Assembly (NCBI RefSeq): GCF_030695125.1
Contig: NZ_JAUYTP010000018.1
Location: 62,001 to 126,000, forward strand
Direction of reading: 5' to 3'
Length of the DNA stretch: 64,000 nt
Origin: Allobosea sp.
GTDB lineage: Bacteria > Pseudomonadota > Alphaproteobacteria > Rhizobiales > Beijerinckiaceae
Under the pieces are notes generated by a model. That model was not told where the DNA came from, ran no database searches, and worked only from the letters and a program-made list of their open reading frames with translations. Made by a program: the position numbers and the translations under genes. Below, one piece after another: positions 51,955 through 63,732 of this stretch. Positions within the stretch are counted from its first letter, which is position 1. Every line of letters starts with the position of its first letter.

Positions 51955-52980
51955 CTATCCCAGTTTCTCGACGAGCTTGCCGATGATGCCCTCGACCGTC
52001 TCGCCATCGGCGCGGGCGGCGAAGGTCAGCGCGACGCGGTGCTTCAGGACGGGAACCGCCAGCGCCACGACATCGTCGACGGAGGGGGCGAGGCGGCCTT
52101 CGACCAGCGCGCGGGCGCGGCAGGCCAGCGTCAGCGACTGGCTGGCGCGCGGGCCGGGACCCCAGGCCAGCTTGTCGGTGATCGCGGCGTCGCTGCCGGG
52201 GCCGGGGCGGGCGGAGCGGACGAGATCGAGGATCGCATCGACGACCGTCTCGCCGACCGGCAGGCGGCGCACGAGGCGCTGCGTCGACATCAGCGTCTCC
52301 GCCGACATCGCCTGGGCCGGCTTGTGCTCGGAGGCGCCTGTGGTTTCCATCAGGATGCGGCGCTCGGCGTCGCGATCGGGATATTCGACGTCGATCTCGA
52401 GCAGGAAGCGGTCGAGCTGGGCTTCGGGCAGGGGGTAGGTGCCCTCCTGCTCGATCGGATTCTGCGTCGCCAGAACATGGAAGGGCGCGGGCAGGTCGTA
52501 GCGCTCGCCGCCGACGGTGACGTGGTGCTCCTGCATCGCCTGCAGCAGGGCCGACTGGGTGCGCGGCGAGGCGCGGTTGATCTCGTCGGCCATCAGCAGC
52601 TGGGCGAAGACCGGGCCCTTGATGAAGCGGAAATGGCGCTTGCCGTCGGCGCTCTCGTCGAGAACCTCGGAGCCGAGGATATCGGAGGGCATCAGGTCCG
52701 GCGTGAACTGGACGCGGCGTGCGCTCATGCCGAGCACGGTGCCCATCGCCTCGACGAGCTTGGTCTTGGCGAGGCCCGGCACGCCGACGAGCAGGCCGTG
52801 GCCGCCCGCCAGCAGGGTGATCAGCGAGAGATCGACGACCTTCTGCTGGCCGAAGATGACGCGGCCGATTTCGGTGCGGGCCGCACCGATCGCGCCCAGC
52901 GCGGCTTCCGCCGCCTCGACGATTCCGGTATCGAGGCTGATCGGCGGGTTGGTCTCCGCCGCCCGGACTTGCGCCACCAT
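51955..52980 (-). CDS. MoxR-family AAA+ ATPase
   Basis: 341 residues from ATG 52980, with GGAG seven bases upstream. Walker A is GVPGLAKTK and Walker B LLMADEINRASPRTQSALLQ, followed by the MoxR hallmark VLATQNPIEQEGTYPLPEAQ with LDRFLLEIDVEYPDRDAERR. The AAA lid (about 250-330) ends with VVALAVPVLKHRVALTFAAR. MoxR proteins act as chaperone-like ATPases that mature or remodel partners, commonly the DUF58/VWA proteins of the same operon. It is the first gene of that operon. Confidence 0.92.
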   Translation of the reverse strand: MVAQVRAAETNPPISLDTGIVEAAEAALGAIGAARTEIGRVIFGQQKVVDLSLITLLAGGHGLLVGVPGLAKTKLVEAMGTVLGMSARRVQFTPDLMPSDILGSEVLDESADGKRHFRFIKGPVFAQLLMADEINRASPRTQSALLQAMQEHHVTVGGERYDLPAPFHVLATQNPIEQEGTYPLPEAQLDRFLLEIDVEYPDRDAERRILMETTGASEHKPAQAMSAETLMSTQRLVRRLPVGETVVDAILDLVRSARPGPGSDAAITDKLAWGPGPRASQSLTLACRARALVEGRLAPSVDDVVALAVPVLKHRVALTFAARADGETVEGIIGKLVEKLG

Positions 52981-53185
52981 ATCGATCTCCTTCACCCTCT
53001 GGGTCGCGCCGACGAGCGTTTCGCAACCTTGCAACGGCCTGAGCCGTTGAGTGTGGACGGGGCGCCATGCCGGCTCAAGGACGGAATGGCGCGATGCACA
53101 GAACACGGCTTCACGATTATGTGGAGTTCAAGGCAGAGGCGACGATGCAACCACTATGCCGCATGCGGCGCCGGCAGGCTTTTCG

Positions 53186-53767
53186 ATGAGTGGCGAGGGC
53201 GGCGCGATGGAGCGGCTGCTGGCGGCGCTCAACAGCGACCCGAAGCGCGGTCTGCCGCCGGTCGAGCGCTGGAACCCCGATTTCTGCGGCGTTATCGATA
53301 TGAGGATCGCCGCCGACGGCACCTGGTTTTATCTGGGCACGCCGATCGGCAGACCCGCGCTGGTCAAGCTGTTCTCCTCCGTCCTGCGTCGCGACGGCGA
53401 CGATTACGTTCTCGTGACACCGGTCGAAAAGCTCGGCATCACGGTCGAGGATGCGCCGTTCCAGGCGGTCGAGATGGCGGTGGAGGGAGATGGCGATGCC
53501 CGTGCGATCGCCTTTCGCACGCTGGTCGACGACCTCGTCCAGGTCGGGCCCGACCATGCGATTCGCTTCGAGCGCGCGGCCGGGGACGGGCTGAAACCCT
53601 ATGTCCATGTCCGGCGCAATCTCTGGGCCCGCCTGACGCGCGCGCTCAGCTATGATCTCCTGGCGCTGGGCGAAGTGCGCGCGGTCGATGGCGTGCCCAT
53701 GTTCGGGATCGCTGCGGCCGGCACGTTCTACGCGGCGGCGCCGGCCAGCGAGATCGATGGGTTGTGA
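53186..53767 (+). CDS. DUF1285 domain protein
   Basis: 193 residues from ATG 53186 (MSGEGGAMERLLAALNSDPK); an ATG at 53156 is an alternative. DUF1285 traits: PPVERWNPDFCGVIDMRIAA, DGTWFYLGTPIGRPALVKLF, DDYVLVTPVEKLGITVEDAP and FRTLVDDLVQVGPDHAIRFE. The function of the family is unknown. Its stop overlaps the next ATG by one base (TGATG), and the string continues with a NUDIX hydrolase, DUF6111 and cca; this arrangement recurs in Rhizobiales as far as I recall. Confidence 0.85.
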   Translation: MSGEGGAMERLLAALNSDPKRGLPPVERWNPDFCGVIDMRIAADGTWFYLGTPIGRPALVKLFSSVLRRDGDDYVLVTPVEKLGITVEDAPFQAVEMAVEGDGDARAIAFRTLVDDLVQVGPDHAIRFERAAGDGLKPYVHVRRNLWARLTRALSYDLLALGEVRAVDGVPMFGIAAAGTFYAAAPASEIDGL

Positions 53768-54411
53768 TGCGGGCACTGGATCTGACCACCGACCAGTTTG
53801 CCGCCCTGGCGAAGCAGCGGCTGCGGGCGGAGCCGCCCGCGTTCGGCGACATCATCAGCCGGCCGCGCGGCGACCACGAGTTGCAGCCGCAGCCGATGGC
53901 GGCGCCCGACGAACAGGAGGCCGTTGCGGCTGCGGTGCTGATCGGCATCGTGCCGCGTCCGGCGGGGCCGACGGTGCTGCTGACGCAGCGGGCGGCGAGC
54001 CTGCGCAGCCATTCGTCGCAGGTGGCGTTTCCGGGCGGCCGGGTCGATGCGATCGACGGATCGCCCCTCGTCACGGCGCTGCGCGAGACGGAGGAGGAGA
54101 TCGGGTTGCCGCGCTCGCGCGTACAGACGCTTGGGTTCCTCGACGCCTATCTGACGGGGACAGGGTATCGGATCGTGCCGGTGGTCGCGCTGGTCGAGCC
54201 GCCCTTCTCGCTGGTGCTCAATGCTCATGAGGTCGACGACGCCTTCGAGGCGCCCTTGTCCTTCCTGCTCGATCCGGCCAACCACCGGCGCGAAGGCCGG
54301 GAGTGGCAGGGCATCCACCGCACCTATTATGCGATGCCGTTCGGGGATCGCTATATCTGGGGCGCAACCGCCGGGATGATCCGCAATCTTTACGAGCGGC
54401 TCGCCGGCTGA
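53767..54411 (+). CDS. NUDIX CoA pyrophosphatase (NudL-like)
   Basis: 214 residues. The UPF0035/CoA-specific block LLTQRAASLRSHSSQVAFPG precedes the NUDIX box GGRVDAIDGSPLVTALRETE followed by EEIGL, so it likely splits coenzyme A derivatives. The N-terminal extension (LDLTTDQFAALAKQRLRAEP) and the later FLDAYLTGTGYRIVPVVALV are typical of this subgroup. It is coupled to the DUF1285 gene. Confidence 0.85.
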   Translation: MRALDLTTDQFAALAKQRLRAEPPAFGDIISRPRGDHELQPQPMAAPDEQEAVAAAVLIGIVPRPAGPTVLLTQRAASLRSHSSQVAFPGGRVDAIDGSPLVTALRETEEEIGLPRSRVQTLGFLDAYLTGTGYRIVPVVALVEPPFSLVLNAHEVDDAFEAPLSFLLDPANHRREGREWQGIHRTYYAMPFGDRYIWGATAGMIRNLYERLAG

Positions 54412-54432
54412 ACCGATTGGACCACCAAGGCC

Positions 54433-54690
54433 ATGCTGCGTTCGATCATCGAAGAGGTGCTTCTCTTCGTCCTGCCGTTTTGTATTTTCGCGGGCTACCT
54501 CATCGTGAAGCGGCGCAACCCGCTCGATGTCGAGCATTGGAGCCGGCACGTCTTCTGGCTGGCAATCGTCGGACTGGGTCTTGCCATCGCGCTCGTCGCC
54601 TATGGCGGCTGGACCGCGCCGCGCGCCACCGGCGCCTATGAGCCGCCGCATATGGAGAACGGGACGCTGGTGCCCGGCCGGTTCAAATGA
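54433..54690 (+). CDS. DUF6111 small membrane protein
   Basis: 85 residues with two membrane helices (about 6-24 and 40-60): MLRSIIEEVLLFVLPFCIFA and HVFWLAIVGLGLAIALVAYG, followed by a short tail YEPPHMENGTLVPGRFK. This matches the DUF6111 family found directly before cca in alphaproteobacteria. Its stop overlaps the cca ATG by four bases. Confidence 0.85.
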   Translation: MLRSIIEEVLLFVLPFCIFAGYLIVKRRNPLDVEHWSRHVFWLAIVGLGLAIALVAYGGWTAPRATGAYEPPHMENGTLVPGRFK

Positions 54691-55931
54691 CGCTGCCGCA
54701 GGCGCGCATCGCCGCCTTTCTGGCGCGGCCGCCGCTCGCGCGCCTGCTGGAGGCGCTGAACGGCGCGGGCGAGGAAACCCGGATCGTCGGCGGTGCGGTG
54801 CGCGACCTCCTGCTCGACATGGCCGTCGGCGATGTCGATCTGGCCACCACGGCGCTGCCGCAGGAGACGATCCGGCGCGGGCAGGCCGCCGGTTTCAAGG
54901 CGGTGCCGACGGGGATCGAGCACGGCACCGTGACGCTGGTTACTGAGGGCATCGGCTTCGAGGTCACCACCCTGCGCGAGGATGTCGAGACCGATGGCCG
55001 CCGGGCGGTGGTCCGCTTCGGCCGCGATTTCGTCGCGGACGCGCTGCGGCGGGATTTCACGGTCAATGCGCTGGCGCTCGACGGGACCGGTACCGTGCAC
55101 GATCATGCCGGCGGGCTCGCCGATCTGGCGGTGCGGCGCATCCGATTCATCGGCGATGCGGGCAGCCGCATCCGCGAGGATTACCTGCGGATCCTGCGCT
55201 TCTTCCGCTTCCATGCCCGCTATGGCGCAGGCGCGCCCGATCCTGAGGGCCTTGCCGCCTGCATCGCGGGCCGCGCCGGGCTGGCGGGCCTTTCGCGCGA
55301 GCGGGTCCGGGCCGAGGTGATGAAGCTTGTGGTCGCGCCGGGCGTGGTCGGCGTCATCGAGGCGATGGCGGGCGCCGGTCTGCTGATGCCGGTGATCGGC
55401 GGCGTGCCGCAATTGTCGCGCTTCGCGGCGATGGCCGAGGGGGGCGATGGCAGTCTGGTCCATCCGGCGTTCCGGCTGGCGGCGCTCAGCGTGATGGTGC
55501 GGGAGGACGCGCTGCGGCTGCGCGAGACCCTGCGACTGTCCAACGACGAATTCGACCGGATCGAGCGGACCGCGCTGGCGCTGGAGGCGCTGTCGGGGCG
55601 GGCCTCGCCGGTGACCCTCGCGGCCTTGCGCCACCTTGCCCATCGCGTCGGTCAGGATGCGGTTGCCGCCGGGCTCGTGCTGCTGGGCGCGCGTGGCGAT
55701 CCGCAGGCACAGGGAGAGACGCAGGCGACGATCGCTGTATTGGCGCGCACGCCGCGCTTCCTGCCCGGTGGGCGCGACGTGATCGCGCTGGGTGTGCCGG
55801 CCGGGCCTCTGGTCGGGCAGGTTCTGGAGGCGGCGCGGCGCGGCTGGATCGAGAGCGGCGCGCCGGCCGACGAGGCCGTGCAGATGGCTGCGGTGGCACG
55901 GGCGGTCGCCACGCTCGGGACCGCGCAATAG
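54687..55931 (+). CDS. cca: CCA tRNA nucleotidyltransferase
   Basis: 414 residues, class II. The catalytic region is IVGGAVRDLLLDMAVGDVDL (GG and DxD metal site), then RRDFTVNALALDGTGTVHDH and the ATP/CTP-recognition helix EDYLRILRFFRFHARYG. The rest is a helical body. It adds or repairs the 3'-terminal CCA of tRNAs. The start overlaps the DUF6111 stop. It converges with hemF with only four bases between stops. Confidence 0.92.
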   Translation: MTLPQARIAAFLARPPLARLLEALNGAGEETRIVGGAVRDLLLDMAVGDVDLATTALPQETIRRGQAAGFKAVPTGIEHGTVTLVTEGIGFEVTTLREDVETDGRRAVVRFGRDFVADALRRDFTVNALALDGTGTVHDHAGGLADLAVRRIRFIGDAGSRIREDYLRILRFFRFHARYGAGAPDPEGLAACIAGRAGLAGLSRERVRAEVMKLVVAPGVVGVIEAMAGAGLLMPVIGGVPQLSRFAAMAEGGDGSLVHPAFRLAALSVMVREDALRLRETLRLSNDEFDRIERTALALEALSGRASPVTLAALRHLAHRVGQDAVAAGLVLLGARGDPQAQGETQATIAVLARTPRFLPGGRDVIALGVPAGPLVGQVLEAARRGWIESGAPADEAVQMAAVARAVATLGTAQ

Positions 55932-55935
55932 TCGC

Positions 55936-56871
55936 TCAGGGCCACCTCACCGTCGGCGGCATCGAGGACAGGATCGAATCGACATTGCCGCCGGTGCGCA
56001 GGCCGAAGATCGTGCCGCGGTCATAGAGCAGGTTGAACTCGACATAGCGGCCGCGGCGGATCTGCTGCTCCTCGCGGTCGGCCGGGGTCCAGGCCTTAGC
56101 CATATTGGCGCGCAGAATCGGCGGATAGGCCTTCAGGAAGGCTTCGCCGACGGCTTGCGTGAAGGCGAGGTCGCCTTCGGGATCGCCGGACCAGACATAG
56201 TCGTAGAAAATGCCGCCGATGCCGCGCGGCTCGTTGCGGTGCTTCAGATGGAAATACTCGTCGCACCAGGTCTTGAAGCGGTCGTAGTCGGCGATCGGCG
56301 CATGCGCCTCGCAGGGCTCGCGCATCGCGGCGTGGAAGGCGATCGCATCGGGGTCGTCCTGGTTGCGGCGGGCGACGAGGACCGGGGTGAGGTCGGCGCC
56401 GCCGCCGAACCAGGGCTTCGTCGTGACGACGAAGCGCGTGTTCATATGGACAGTGGGCGCATGCGGATTCCAGGGATGGGCGATCAGCGAGATGCCGGTG
56501 GCGTGGAAGCGCGGGTCTTCCGCCGCGCCGGGGATCTGGCCGGCGAATTCGGGCTGGAAGGTGCCGAAGACGGTCGAGACATGGACGCCGACCTTCTCGA
56601 AGACGCGGCCGCTCATCAGCGACATCACGCCGCCGCCGCCGGGCGCGCCGTCATGGTTGTTGCGCTGCCAGGGGGTTCGGACGAAACGCCCGGGGGCCTG
56701 CGTCTCGGGCGGAAAGGGCCCTGTCGCCTCGGCTTCGATCGCCTCGAAGGAGGCGCAGATCTGGTCGCGGAGGGTTTCGAACCAGGCCTTTGCGCGAGGC
56801 TTCATCGCCTCGGCCAGTGTCATCGCGGCAGGGTCGGTCTGGGCCGCTCCGGCGGCCTTCTGGTCGGTCAT
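55936..56871 (-). CDS. hemF: Oxygen-dependent coproporphyrinogen III oxidase
   Basis: 311 residues from ATG 56871, placed six bases after GAGGAG; an ATG at 56877 sits too close to that site. Family blocks: [55 protein letters not shown] and [20 protein letters not shown]. HemF decarboxylates coproporphyrinogen III to protoporphyrinogen IX with O2 in haem biosynthesis. It is followed only by the convergent cca. Confidence 0.95.
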   Translation of the reverse strand: MTDQKAAGAAQTDPAAMTLAEAMKPRAKAWFETLRDQICASFEAIEAEATGPFPPETQAPGRFVRTPWQRNNHDGAPGGGGVMSLMSGRVFEKVGVHVSTVFGTFQPEFAGQIPGAAEDPRFHATGISLIAHPWNPHAPTVHMNTRFVVTTKPWFGGGADLTPVLVARRNQDDPDAIAFHAAMREPCEAHAPIADYDRFKTWCDEYFHLKHRNEPRGIGGIFYDYVWSGDPEGDLAFTQAVGEAFLKAYPPILRANMAKAWTPADREEQQIRRGRYVEFNLLYDRGTIFGLRTGGNVDSILSSMPPTVRWP

Positions 56872-56900
56872 CCCCATCTCCTCAGGGCATCGGCAGACAA

Positions 56901-57419
56901 TCATCGGGCGCCGGGCGCTCCTGCCGGGGGCAGGGGGGCGGACGGCGTCCCGTCGGATGGCGTCGCAAATCCGCCGACCTGCCGCAAGGCTTCGCCCAGA
57001 ACCAGGGCGGCCGCAATCGCGACGTTGAGCGAACGCAGGCCGCTTTGCATCGGGATATGCACCACGGCGTCGGCCGCGGCATAGACCTCGGGCGCGGCGC
57101 CGGCGGATTCGCGGCCGACCATGACGATGTCGCCGGGCCGGAAGGCGAAGTCGAGATGGGCCACCGCGCCATCCGTCTCGGCCAGGATCAGGCGGTGGCC
57201 GGCGTTCCGGCGCCAGGCCTCGAAGGTGGCGAAGGAAGCGTGGCGCGTCACGGCCGCGCGATCGAGATAATCCATGCCGGCGCGGCGGAAATGCCGGTCC
57301 GAGACATCGAAGGCGGCGGGCTCGACGATGTCGACCGCGATCCCGAGGCAGGCCGCCATGCGGATCAGGGTCCCGGCGTTCTGGGGGATGTCGGGTTGAT
57401 AGAGGGCGAGACGCAGCAT
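56901..57419 (-). CDS. trmL: tRNA (cytidine/uridine-34 2'-O)-methyltransferase TrmL
   Basis: 172 residues, SPOUT trefoil fold: [20 protein letters not shown] (N-terminal N-A-G-T-x-x-R), [20 protein letters not shown] and the knot region [20 protein letters not shown], which binds SAM. It 2'-O-methylates the wobble base of leucine tRNAs. It starts 179 bases from the ABC transporter on the other strand, and lies 29 bases before hemF on the same strand. Confidence 0.9.
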   Translation of the reverse strand: MLRLALYQPDIPQNAGTLIRMAACLGIAVDIVEPAAFDVSDRHFRRAGMDYLDRAAVTRHASFATFEAWRRNAGHRLILAETDGAVAHLDFAFRPGDIVMVGRESAGAAPEVYAAADAVVHIPMQSGLRSLNVAIAAALVLGEALRQVGGFATPSDGTPSAPLPPAGAPGAR

Positions 57420-57598
57420 GGTCTGCTGTCATGGGATGACGGTCGAAGATGCGTCAAGAAGGCAGGGCCGTCGCCGGGCATGCGTCGCGCAGGCTGGCGT
57501 TCGGCATGGCCACGCGCCATATCGATATGAAGGCCGGCCTGTCATCGCGCCAGCTTTGCCCCGATTTCGTCGCCATGCCGGTCCAGAGGAGGGCGGAC

Positions 57599-59464
<1,866 letters not shown>

Positions 59465-59491
59465 CGCCGAGAGCGCGTGTTTCTGCGGGTG

Positions 59492-61132
59492 TCAGGCTCC
59501 TCGGCGGAGGCTGGCACGGGGCGCCAGCCGGTCCGCAGGCTGATATCCCCGGACTGCTCCGTCCGACGTCGTCCGGAAGCTTCGTACCAGTTGCGTCAGC
59601 GTCTCGATCTGCGTGGTCTGCGACGTCGCGGAGGCAGAGCTTTCCTCCGCCAGCGATGCGTTCTGCTGGGTCATCTCGTCGAGCTTGGCGACGGTCCGGC
59701 TCATCTCCTCAATGCCCCGCGATTGCTCGATCGACGCGGCGGCGACATCCGAGATCGTCGCGGCGACACCGGTGGACGCCAGAACGATGTCCTGCAGGGC
59801 TTCGCCGGACGACCGCACCAGCCGCACGCCGTCGCCGACGTGGCTGTTCGAGGCCGCGATCAACGTCTCGATATCCTTGGCGGCCTCACCGGAGCGCTGG
59901 GCCAGCACCCGGACTTCGGCTGCGACGACCGCGAACCCCTTGCCGGCATCGCCCGCACGGGCGGCCTCGACGGCGGCATTGAGCGCCAGCAGGTTGGTCT
60001 GGAAGGCGATGTCGTCGATGACATTCGTGATGTCGGAGATCTTCTGGGCGGAGGCTTCGAGCGCCTCCATGGCGCGCACGGCTGAACCGACGATCTGGCC
60101 GCCTTTTTCAGCGATCTCGGTGGCGTTGCGAGCCTGTGCGACCGCCTTCTGAGACGATTGCGTCGTCAGCTTGACGGACGCGGCGAGTTGCTCGGCGGTC
60201 GATGCGCTTTCCTGCAGCGAGGTCGCCTGCTGCTCCGTCCGATGCGCGAGGTCCAGCGAACCGCTGCTGATCTCCTCGCCCGCACCCCGAATTCTGGCAG
60301 CGACGTTGGTGATGCTGAGCATCGTGTCGTTCAGCCGTTCGGATGCGTGATTGAAGTCGGAGCGCAGCTTCTCGTAGTCGGCCGGGAATGTCGTTTCGAT
60401 CCGGTGCGTCAGGTCGCCCCGGGCCAGGCTGTCCAATCCCTGTGCGAGGCCTGCGACAACCAGCATGCGCTCCCGCTCACCAACCTGCTGCAAGGCCATG
60501 CTGTCGGCCATGGCAGTCTGCTGTGCGTTGCGGGCCTTGTGCGTGAGTTCGCTGGCCTCCTCGGCCGCCTGTTGCGCCGTCGCGGCCTCTGCGAGGGCTG
60601 CATCGGCCCTGGCCAGCGAGCTCTCCGCGGCAGCCAGCGTGGCGCGAATCGTTTGTGCCGCCCAAGCCAGGGTCAGCGCCTCGGCGACCAGGATGGCCGC
60701 GTGAATCATGACCCGATCCAGCGCCCCGTCGCCGGGAAACACGAGGCCGGGCATGACGAGCGACAGCAGCAGATGATGCACGGCGACGACGCCGGCGGCA
60801 GCGGCGATGACCTTCCAGTCACAATAGACAATCAGCATTGCCAGCGCGGCAAAATAGGCCATGTGGAGATCGATCTGCCAGGGATTGCCGGCGAGCGCGG
60901 CAACCACCAGCGAAACGGCGACCATCAGCGATACGCCGAGCGCGAGCGGCGTGCCGCTATCGCCCCGGTCGAGCCAGGCGAGCACCGTGGCGCACAGGCT
61001 CAAGGCGACTGCGGCGACCCCGATGCCGACCGGCGAGGCCGCCGTCAGCAGGACGGCCGGCACCGCGGTCCAGATCGTTGCGACGATCATGCCGTTGCCG
61101 AGTTTTCGAAAGTCAGAGATGGACAGCGTCAT
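59492..61132 (-). CDS. Methyl-accepting chemotaxis protein with N-terminal multi-helix membrane domain
   Basis: 546 residues from ATG 61132 ([20 protein letters not shown]), AAGGA nine bases upstream. About six membrane helices (20-170) without a periplasmic sensing domain, then a coiled-coil linker, a HAMP-like segment ([20 protein letters not shown]) and the MCP signalling hairpin [20 protein letters not shown] ... [20 protein letters not shown]. The helix [17 protein letters not shown] methylation region lies at [20 protein letters not shown]. It probably feeds the CheA of this window. Its start overlaps the stop of the next upstream small gene (TAATG). Confidence 0.88.
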   Translation of the reverse strand: MTLSISDFRKLGNGMIVATIWTAVPAVLLTAASPVGIGVAAVALSLCATVLAWLDRGDSGTPLALGVSLMVAVSLVVAALAGNPWQIDLHMAYFAALAMLIVYCDWKVIAAAAGVVAVHHLLLSLVMPGLVFPGDGALDRVMIHAAILVAEALTLAWAAQTIRATLAAAESSLARADAALAEAATAQQAAEEASELTHKARNAQQTAMADSMALQQVGERERMLVVAGLAQGLDSLARGDLTHRIETTFPADYEKLRSDFNHASERLNDTMLSITNVAARIRGAGEEISSGSLDLAHRTEQQATSLQESASTAEQLAASVKLTTQSSQKAVAQARNATEIAEKGGQIVGSAVRAMEALEASAQKISDITNVIDDIAFQTNLLALNAAVEAARAGDAGKGFAVVAAEVRVLAQRSGEAAKDIETLIAASNSHVGDGVRLVRSSGEALQDIVLASTGVAATISDVAAASIEQSRGIEEMSRTVAKLDEMTQQNASLAEESSASATSQTTQIETLTQLVRSFRTTSDGAVRGYQPADRLAPRASLRRGA

Positions 61133-61437
61133 TAGCGTTCGATCCTTGCGCACAGGGGGGCGCCGCTTGGGTCAAGGGAGAAAAGCGCGCCCTGTTCGCT
61201 GAGACGCTGGGCGGCTTCGCCCTCCTCGACGCGGACGATGATGACGAAAGGCAGCGTTCCGCTGCCCACGATGGAGCCGGCGCGCGACGCCGCCGAGACG
61301 ATCTCGGTGTTGCTCCACCATGGCGGAAAGACGCCGGCCGCGATCGACGCGCTCAGCGGGCGGGCCGCCATGATCGGGACGAGCATCGTCGAAACCGCCC
61401 CGATCGCCACCGCGGGCAGCCAAGTCAAAACACTCAT
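61132..61437 (-). CDS. Small membrane protein coupled to the chemoreceptor gene
   Basis: 101 residues from ATG 61437 ([20 protein letters not shown]); an upstream GTG at 61482 is possible, and neither has a strong ribosome site. One or two N-terminal hydrophobic segments, then a soluble region including [20 protein letters not shown] and [20 protein letters not shown]. Its stop overlaps the MCP start by one base, so the two are likely translated together. It could be an accessory or sensory partner, but I recognise no family. Confidence 0.55.
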   Translation of the reverse strand: MSVLTWLPAVAIGAVSTMLVPIMAARPLSASIAAGVFPPWWSNTEIVSAASRAGSIVGSGTLPFVIIVRVEEGEAAQRLSEQGALFSLDPSGAPLCARIER

Positions 61438-61817
61438 GATGGGGGCTGGGCCTGTTGCTAAGATTTGAAGCAGCGTGGTCACGCAGCGTTAATTTTCCCT
61501 TACGGAAGCCGCTTGCCTTGACGCTCGGTGGAGCGTGGATTGTCAGGGTGGCTTGACGGGGTCTCAGGGTACGCAAAACCGGGAAAGGTACCGGACCGGA
61601 GTGCTTCAACCCTCGCCTGCCGCGACGCGCGGCGCGGGCGCTTTCCCCGTTCAGCTTGTCCCGGGCACAACAGTAGACTTCGTCCAAACTGCATGCCAAA
61701 GAGCGCGACAGTGACGCGCCGCCGCATTGCGGCCGTGATCACACGCCCGTACATACGGCGCAGGCCTGTAATTTCGAGTCGTTCAAAGGCTCGATCGACG
61801 TTGTAGAGGATTGGATC
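61438..61817 (+). promoter_or_regulatory. Upstream region of petA, largely non-coding
   Basis: About 380 bases between the small membrane gene and petA. TTGACG hexamers occur at 61518-61523 and 61553-61558, but no convincing -10 is visible beside them. The 61490s carry TTAATTTTCCCTT on the plus strand. I see no gene I can support here; an overlapping antisense frame is a shadow. Confidence 0.3.
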
Positions 61818-62369
61818 GTGGCGAACGCGACCGATACGAAGCCCACCGAACCTAACCGCCGCGACTTCCTGATGCTGGCGACCGGCGCCGTCGGCGTGGT
61901 CGGACTGGGCGCAGTCGTCGTGCCGCTGGTCAGCCAGCTCGCGCCCGACGCGCAGACGGTCGCCGCAGGCGCGCCGATCGATCTCGACCTCGCCCCCGTG
62001 GCGGAAGGCCAGGCGATCAAGCTGTTCTGGCGCGGCAAGCTGATCTTCGTGCGTCATCGCACGCAAAAGGAGATCGACGAGGCGCGTGCGGTCAACGTCG
62101 CCTCGCTGCCCGATCCGCAGCCGGACCAGGCCCGCGTCAAGGCCGGCCATGAGCAGTTCCTGGTGGTCTACGGCAACTGCACCCATCTGGGCTGCGTGCC
62201 ACTAGGCAACTCTCCCGGCGATCCGAAGGGCGACTACGATGGCTGGTTCTGCCCCTGCCACGGCTCGCACTACGACTCGTCCGGCCGCATCCGCAAGGGC
62301 CCGGCGCCGACCAACCTGCCGGTGCCGCCCTACACGTTCAGCGCCGACACCAAGATCCGGATCGGCTGA
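61818..62369 (+). CDS. petA: Ubiquinol-cytochrome c reductase iron-sulfur subunit (Rieske)
   Basis: 183 residues from a GTG at 61818. The N-terminal twin-arginine anchor [20 protein letters not shown] is uncleaved as in bacterial Rieske proteins. The [2Fe-2S] ligands are in CTHLGC (121-126) and CPCHGS (145-150). It is the mobile electron carrier of the bc1 complex. It is the first gene of petABC; petB follows after 71 bases. Confidence 0.95.
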   Translation: MANATDTKPTEPNRRDFLMLATGAVGVVGLGAVVVPLVSQLAPDAQTVAAGAPIDLDLAPVAEGQAIKLFWRGKLIFVRHRTQKEIDEARAVNVASLPDPQPDQARVKAGHEQFLVVYGNCTHLGCVPLGNSPGDPKGDYDGWFCPCHGSHYDSSGRIRKGPAPTNLPVPPYTFSADTKIRIG

Positions 62370-62440
62370 GCGGTGCCTTTTCCCCGTTCCAGCCTGGTCT
62401 TCCGTTCCAGCCTTGCAGAGACAGCCCTGAGGCATTCCGC

Positions 62441-63724
62441 ATGAGTGGTCACAGCACCTACGTTCCCAAGTCCGGCTTCGAGCGCTGGCTCGATGCGCGC
62501 CTGCCGATCGTGCGCCTCGCGCATGATGCCGGCGTGTCCTATCCGGTTCCGCGCAACCTGAACTACTTCTGGACCTTCGGCGGGATCCTGATGCTGATGC
62601 TGGTGTCGCAGATCGTGACCGGCATCATCCTGGCGATGCACTACACGCCGCATTCGACGATGGCGTTCAAGTCCGTCGAGCACATCATGCGCGACGTGAA
62701 CTATGGCTGGCTGCTGCGCTACCTGCACTCCAACGGCGCCTCGATGTTCTTCGTCGCCGTCTACATCCACATGTTCCGCGGGCTGTATTACGGCTCCTAC
62801 AAGGCCCCGCGCGAGGTGCTCTGGATCCTGGGCGTCGTGATCCTTCTGCTGATGATGGCGACCGCCTTCATGGGCTACGTCCTGCCCTGGGGTCAGATGT
62901 CCTTCTGGGGCGCGACCGTCATCACCAACCTGTTCTCGGCCCTGCCGATCGTCGGCGAGACGATCGTGACCTTCCTGTGGGGCGGCTTCTCGGTCGACAA
63001 TCCGACGCTGAACCGGTTCTTCTCGCTGCACTACCTGCTGCCGTTCATGATCTTCGGCGTGGTGATCCTGCATGTCTGGGCGCTGCACCATGTCGGGCAG
63101 AACAACCCGACCGGCGTCGAGGTCAAGAACGTCGCCAAGGATACGGTCCCGTTCACGCCCTATGCGACGGTCAAGGACCTGTTCGCGATGGTGTGCTTCA
63201 TCGGCCTGTTCAGCTACTTCGTGTTCTACCTGCCCAACTTCCTGGGTCATGCCGACAACTACATCCCGGCCAACCCGGCCGTGACGCCGGCTCATATCGT
63301 GCCGGAATGGTACTTCCTGCCCTTCTACGCGATCCTGCGCGCCATTCCCGACAAGCTCGGCGGCGTCATCGCGATGGGCGGTGCCATCGTGGTGCTGGCC
63401 TTCCTGCCATGGATCGACAGCTCCAAGGTCCGCTCGATGAGCTATCGCCCGATCGCGCGCCAGCTGTTCTGGGCCTTCGTGGTGGTCTGCATCGCGCTGG
63501 GCTGGCTCGGCGCCATGCCGGCGGAGGGCGGTTACGTCATCGCCTCGCAGATCTTCACGGCGCTGTATTTCGGCTACTTCGTCGCGCTGTTCGTGGTGGG
63601 GCTGTTCGAGCGGCCGAAGGCTCTGCCGACCTCGATCGCCGATTCCATTTTCGCTTCGATCCAGGGTGGGTCGGGCGCGCGAATGGCCGTCGCCACCGCT
63701 GCCGAACCCAACGCCAAGGGCTGA
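62441..63724 (+). CDS. petB: Cytochrome b subunit of the bc1 complex
   Basis: 427 residues, separate cytochrome b (not fused to cytochrome c1 as in some Bradyrhizobium-type relatives). Eight membrane helices with haem histidines in [30 protein letters not shown], and [20 protein letters not shown]; the Qo-site motif [16 protein letters not shown] is intact. It oxidises ubiquinol at Qo and reduces quinone at Qi. It lies between petA and petC, eight bases before the latter. Confidence 0.96.
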   Translation: MSGHSTYVPKSGFERWLDARLPIVRLAHDAGVSYPVPRNLNYFWTFGGILMLMLVSQIVTGIILAMHYTPHSTMAFKSVEHIMRDVNYGWLLRYLHSNGASMFFVAVYIHMFRGLYYGSYKAPREVLWILGVVILLLMMATAFMGYVLPWGQMSFWGATVITNLFSALPIVGETIVTFLWGGFSVDNPTLNRFFSLHYLLPFMIFGVVILHVWALHHVGQNNPTGVEVKNVAKDTVPFTPYATVKDLFAMVCFIGLFSYFVFYLPNFLGHADNYIPANPAVTPAHIVPEWYFLPFYAILRAIPDKLGGVIAMGGAIVVLAFLPWIDSSKVRSMSYRPIARQLFWAFVVVCIALGWLGAMPAEGGYVIASQIFTALYFGYFVALFVVGLFERPKALPTSIADSIFASIQGGSGARMAVATAAEPNAKG

Positions 63725-63732
63725 GACGAATC

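Noticed and set aside
61500..62186. Minus-strand frame of 228 residues over the petA start
   Set aside because: Antisense to the Rieske gene and its leader, with no recognisable motif.
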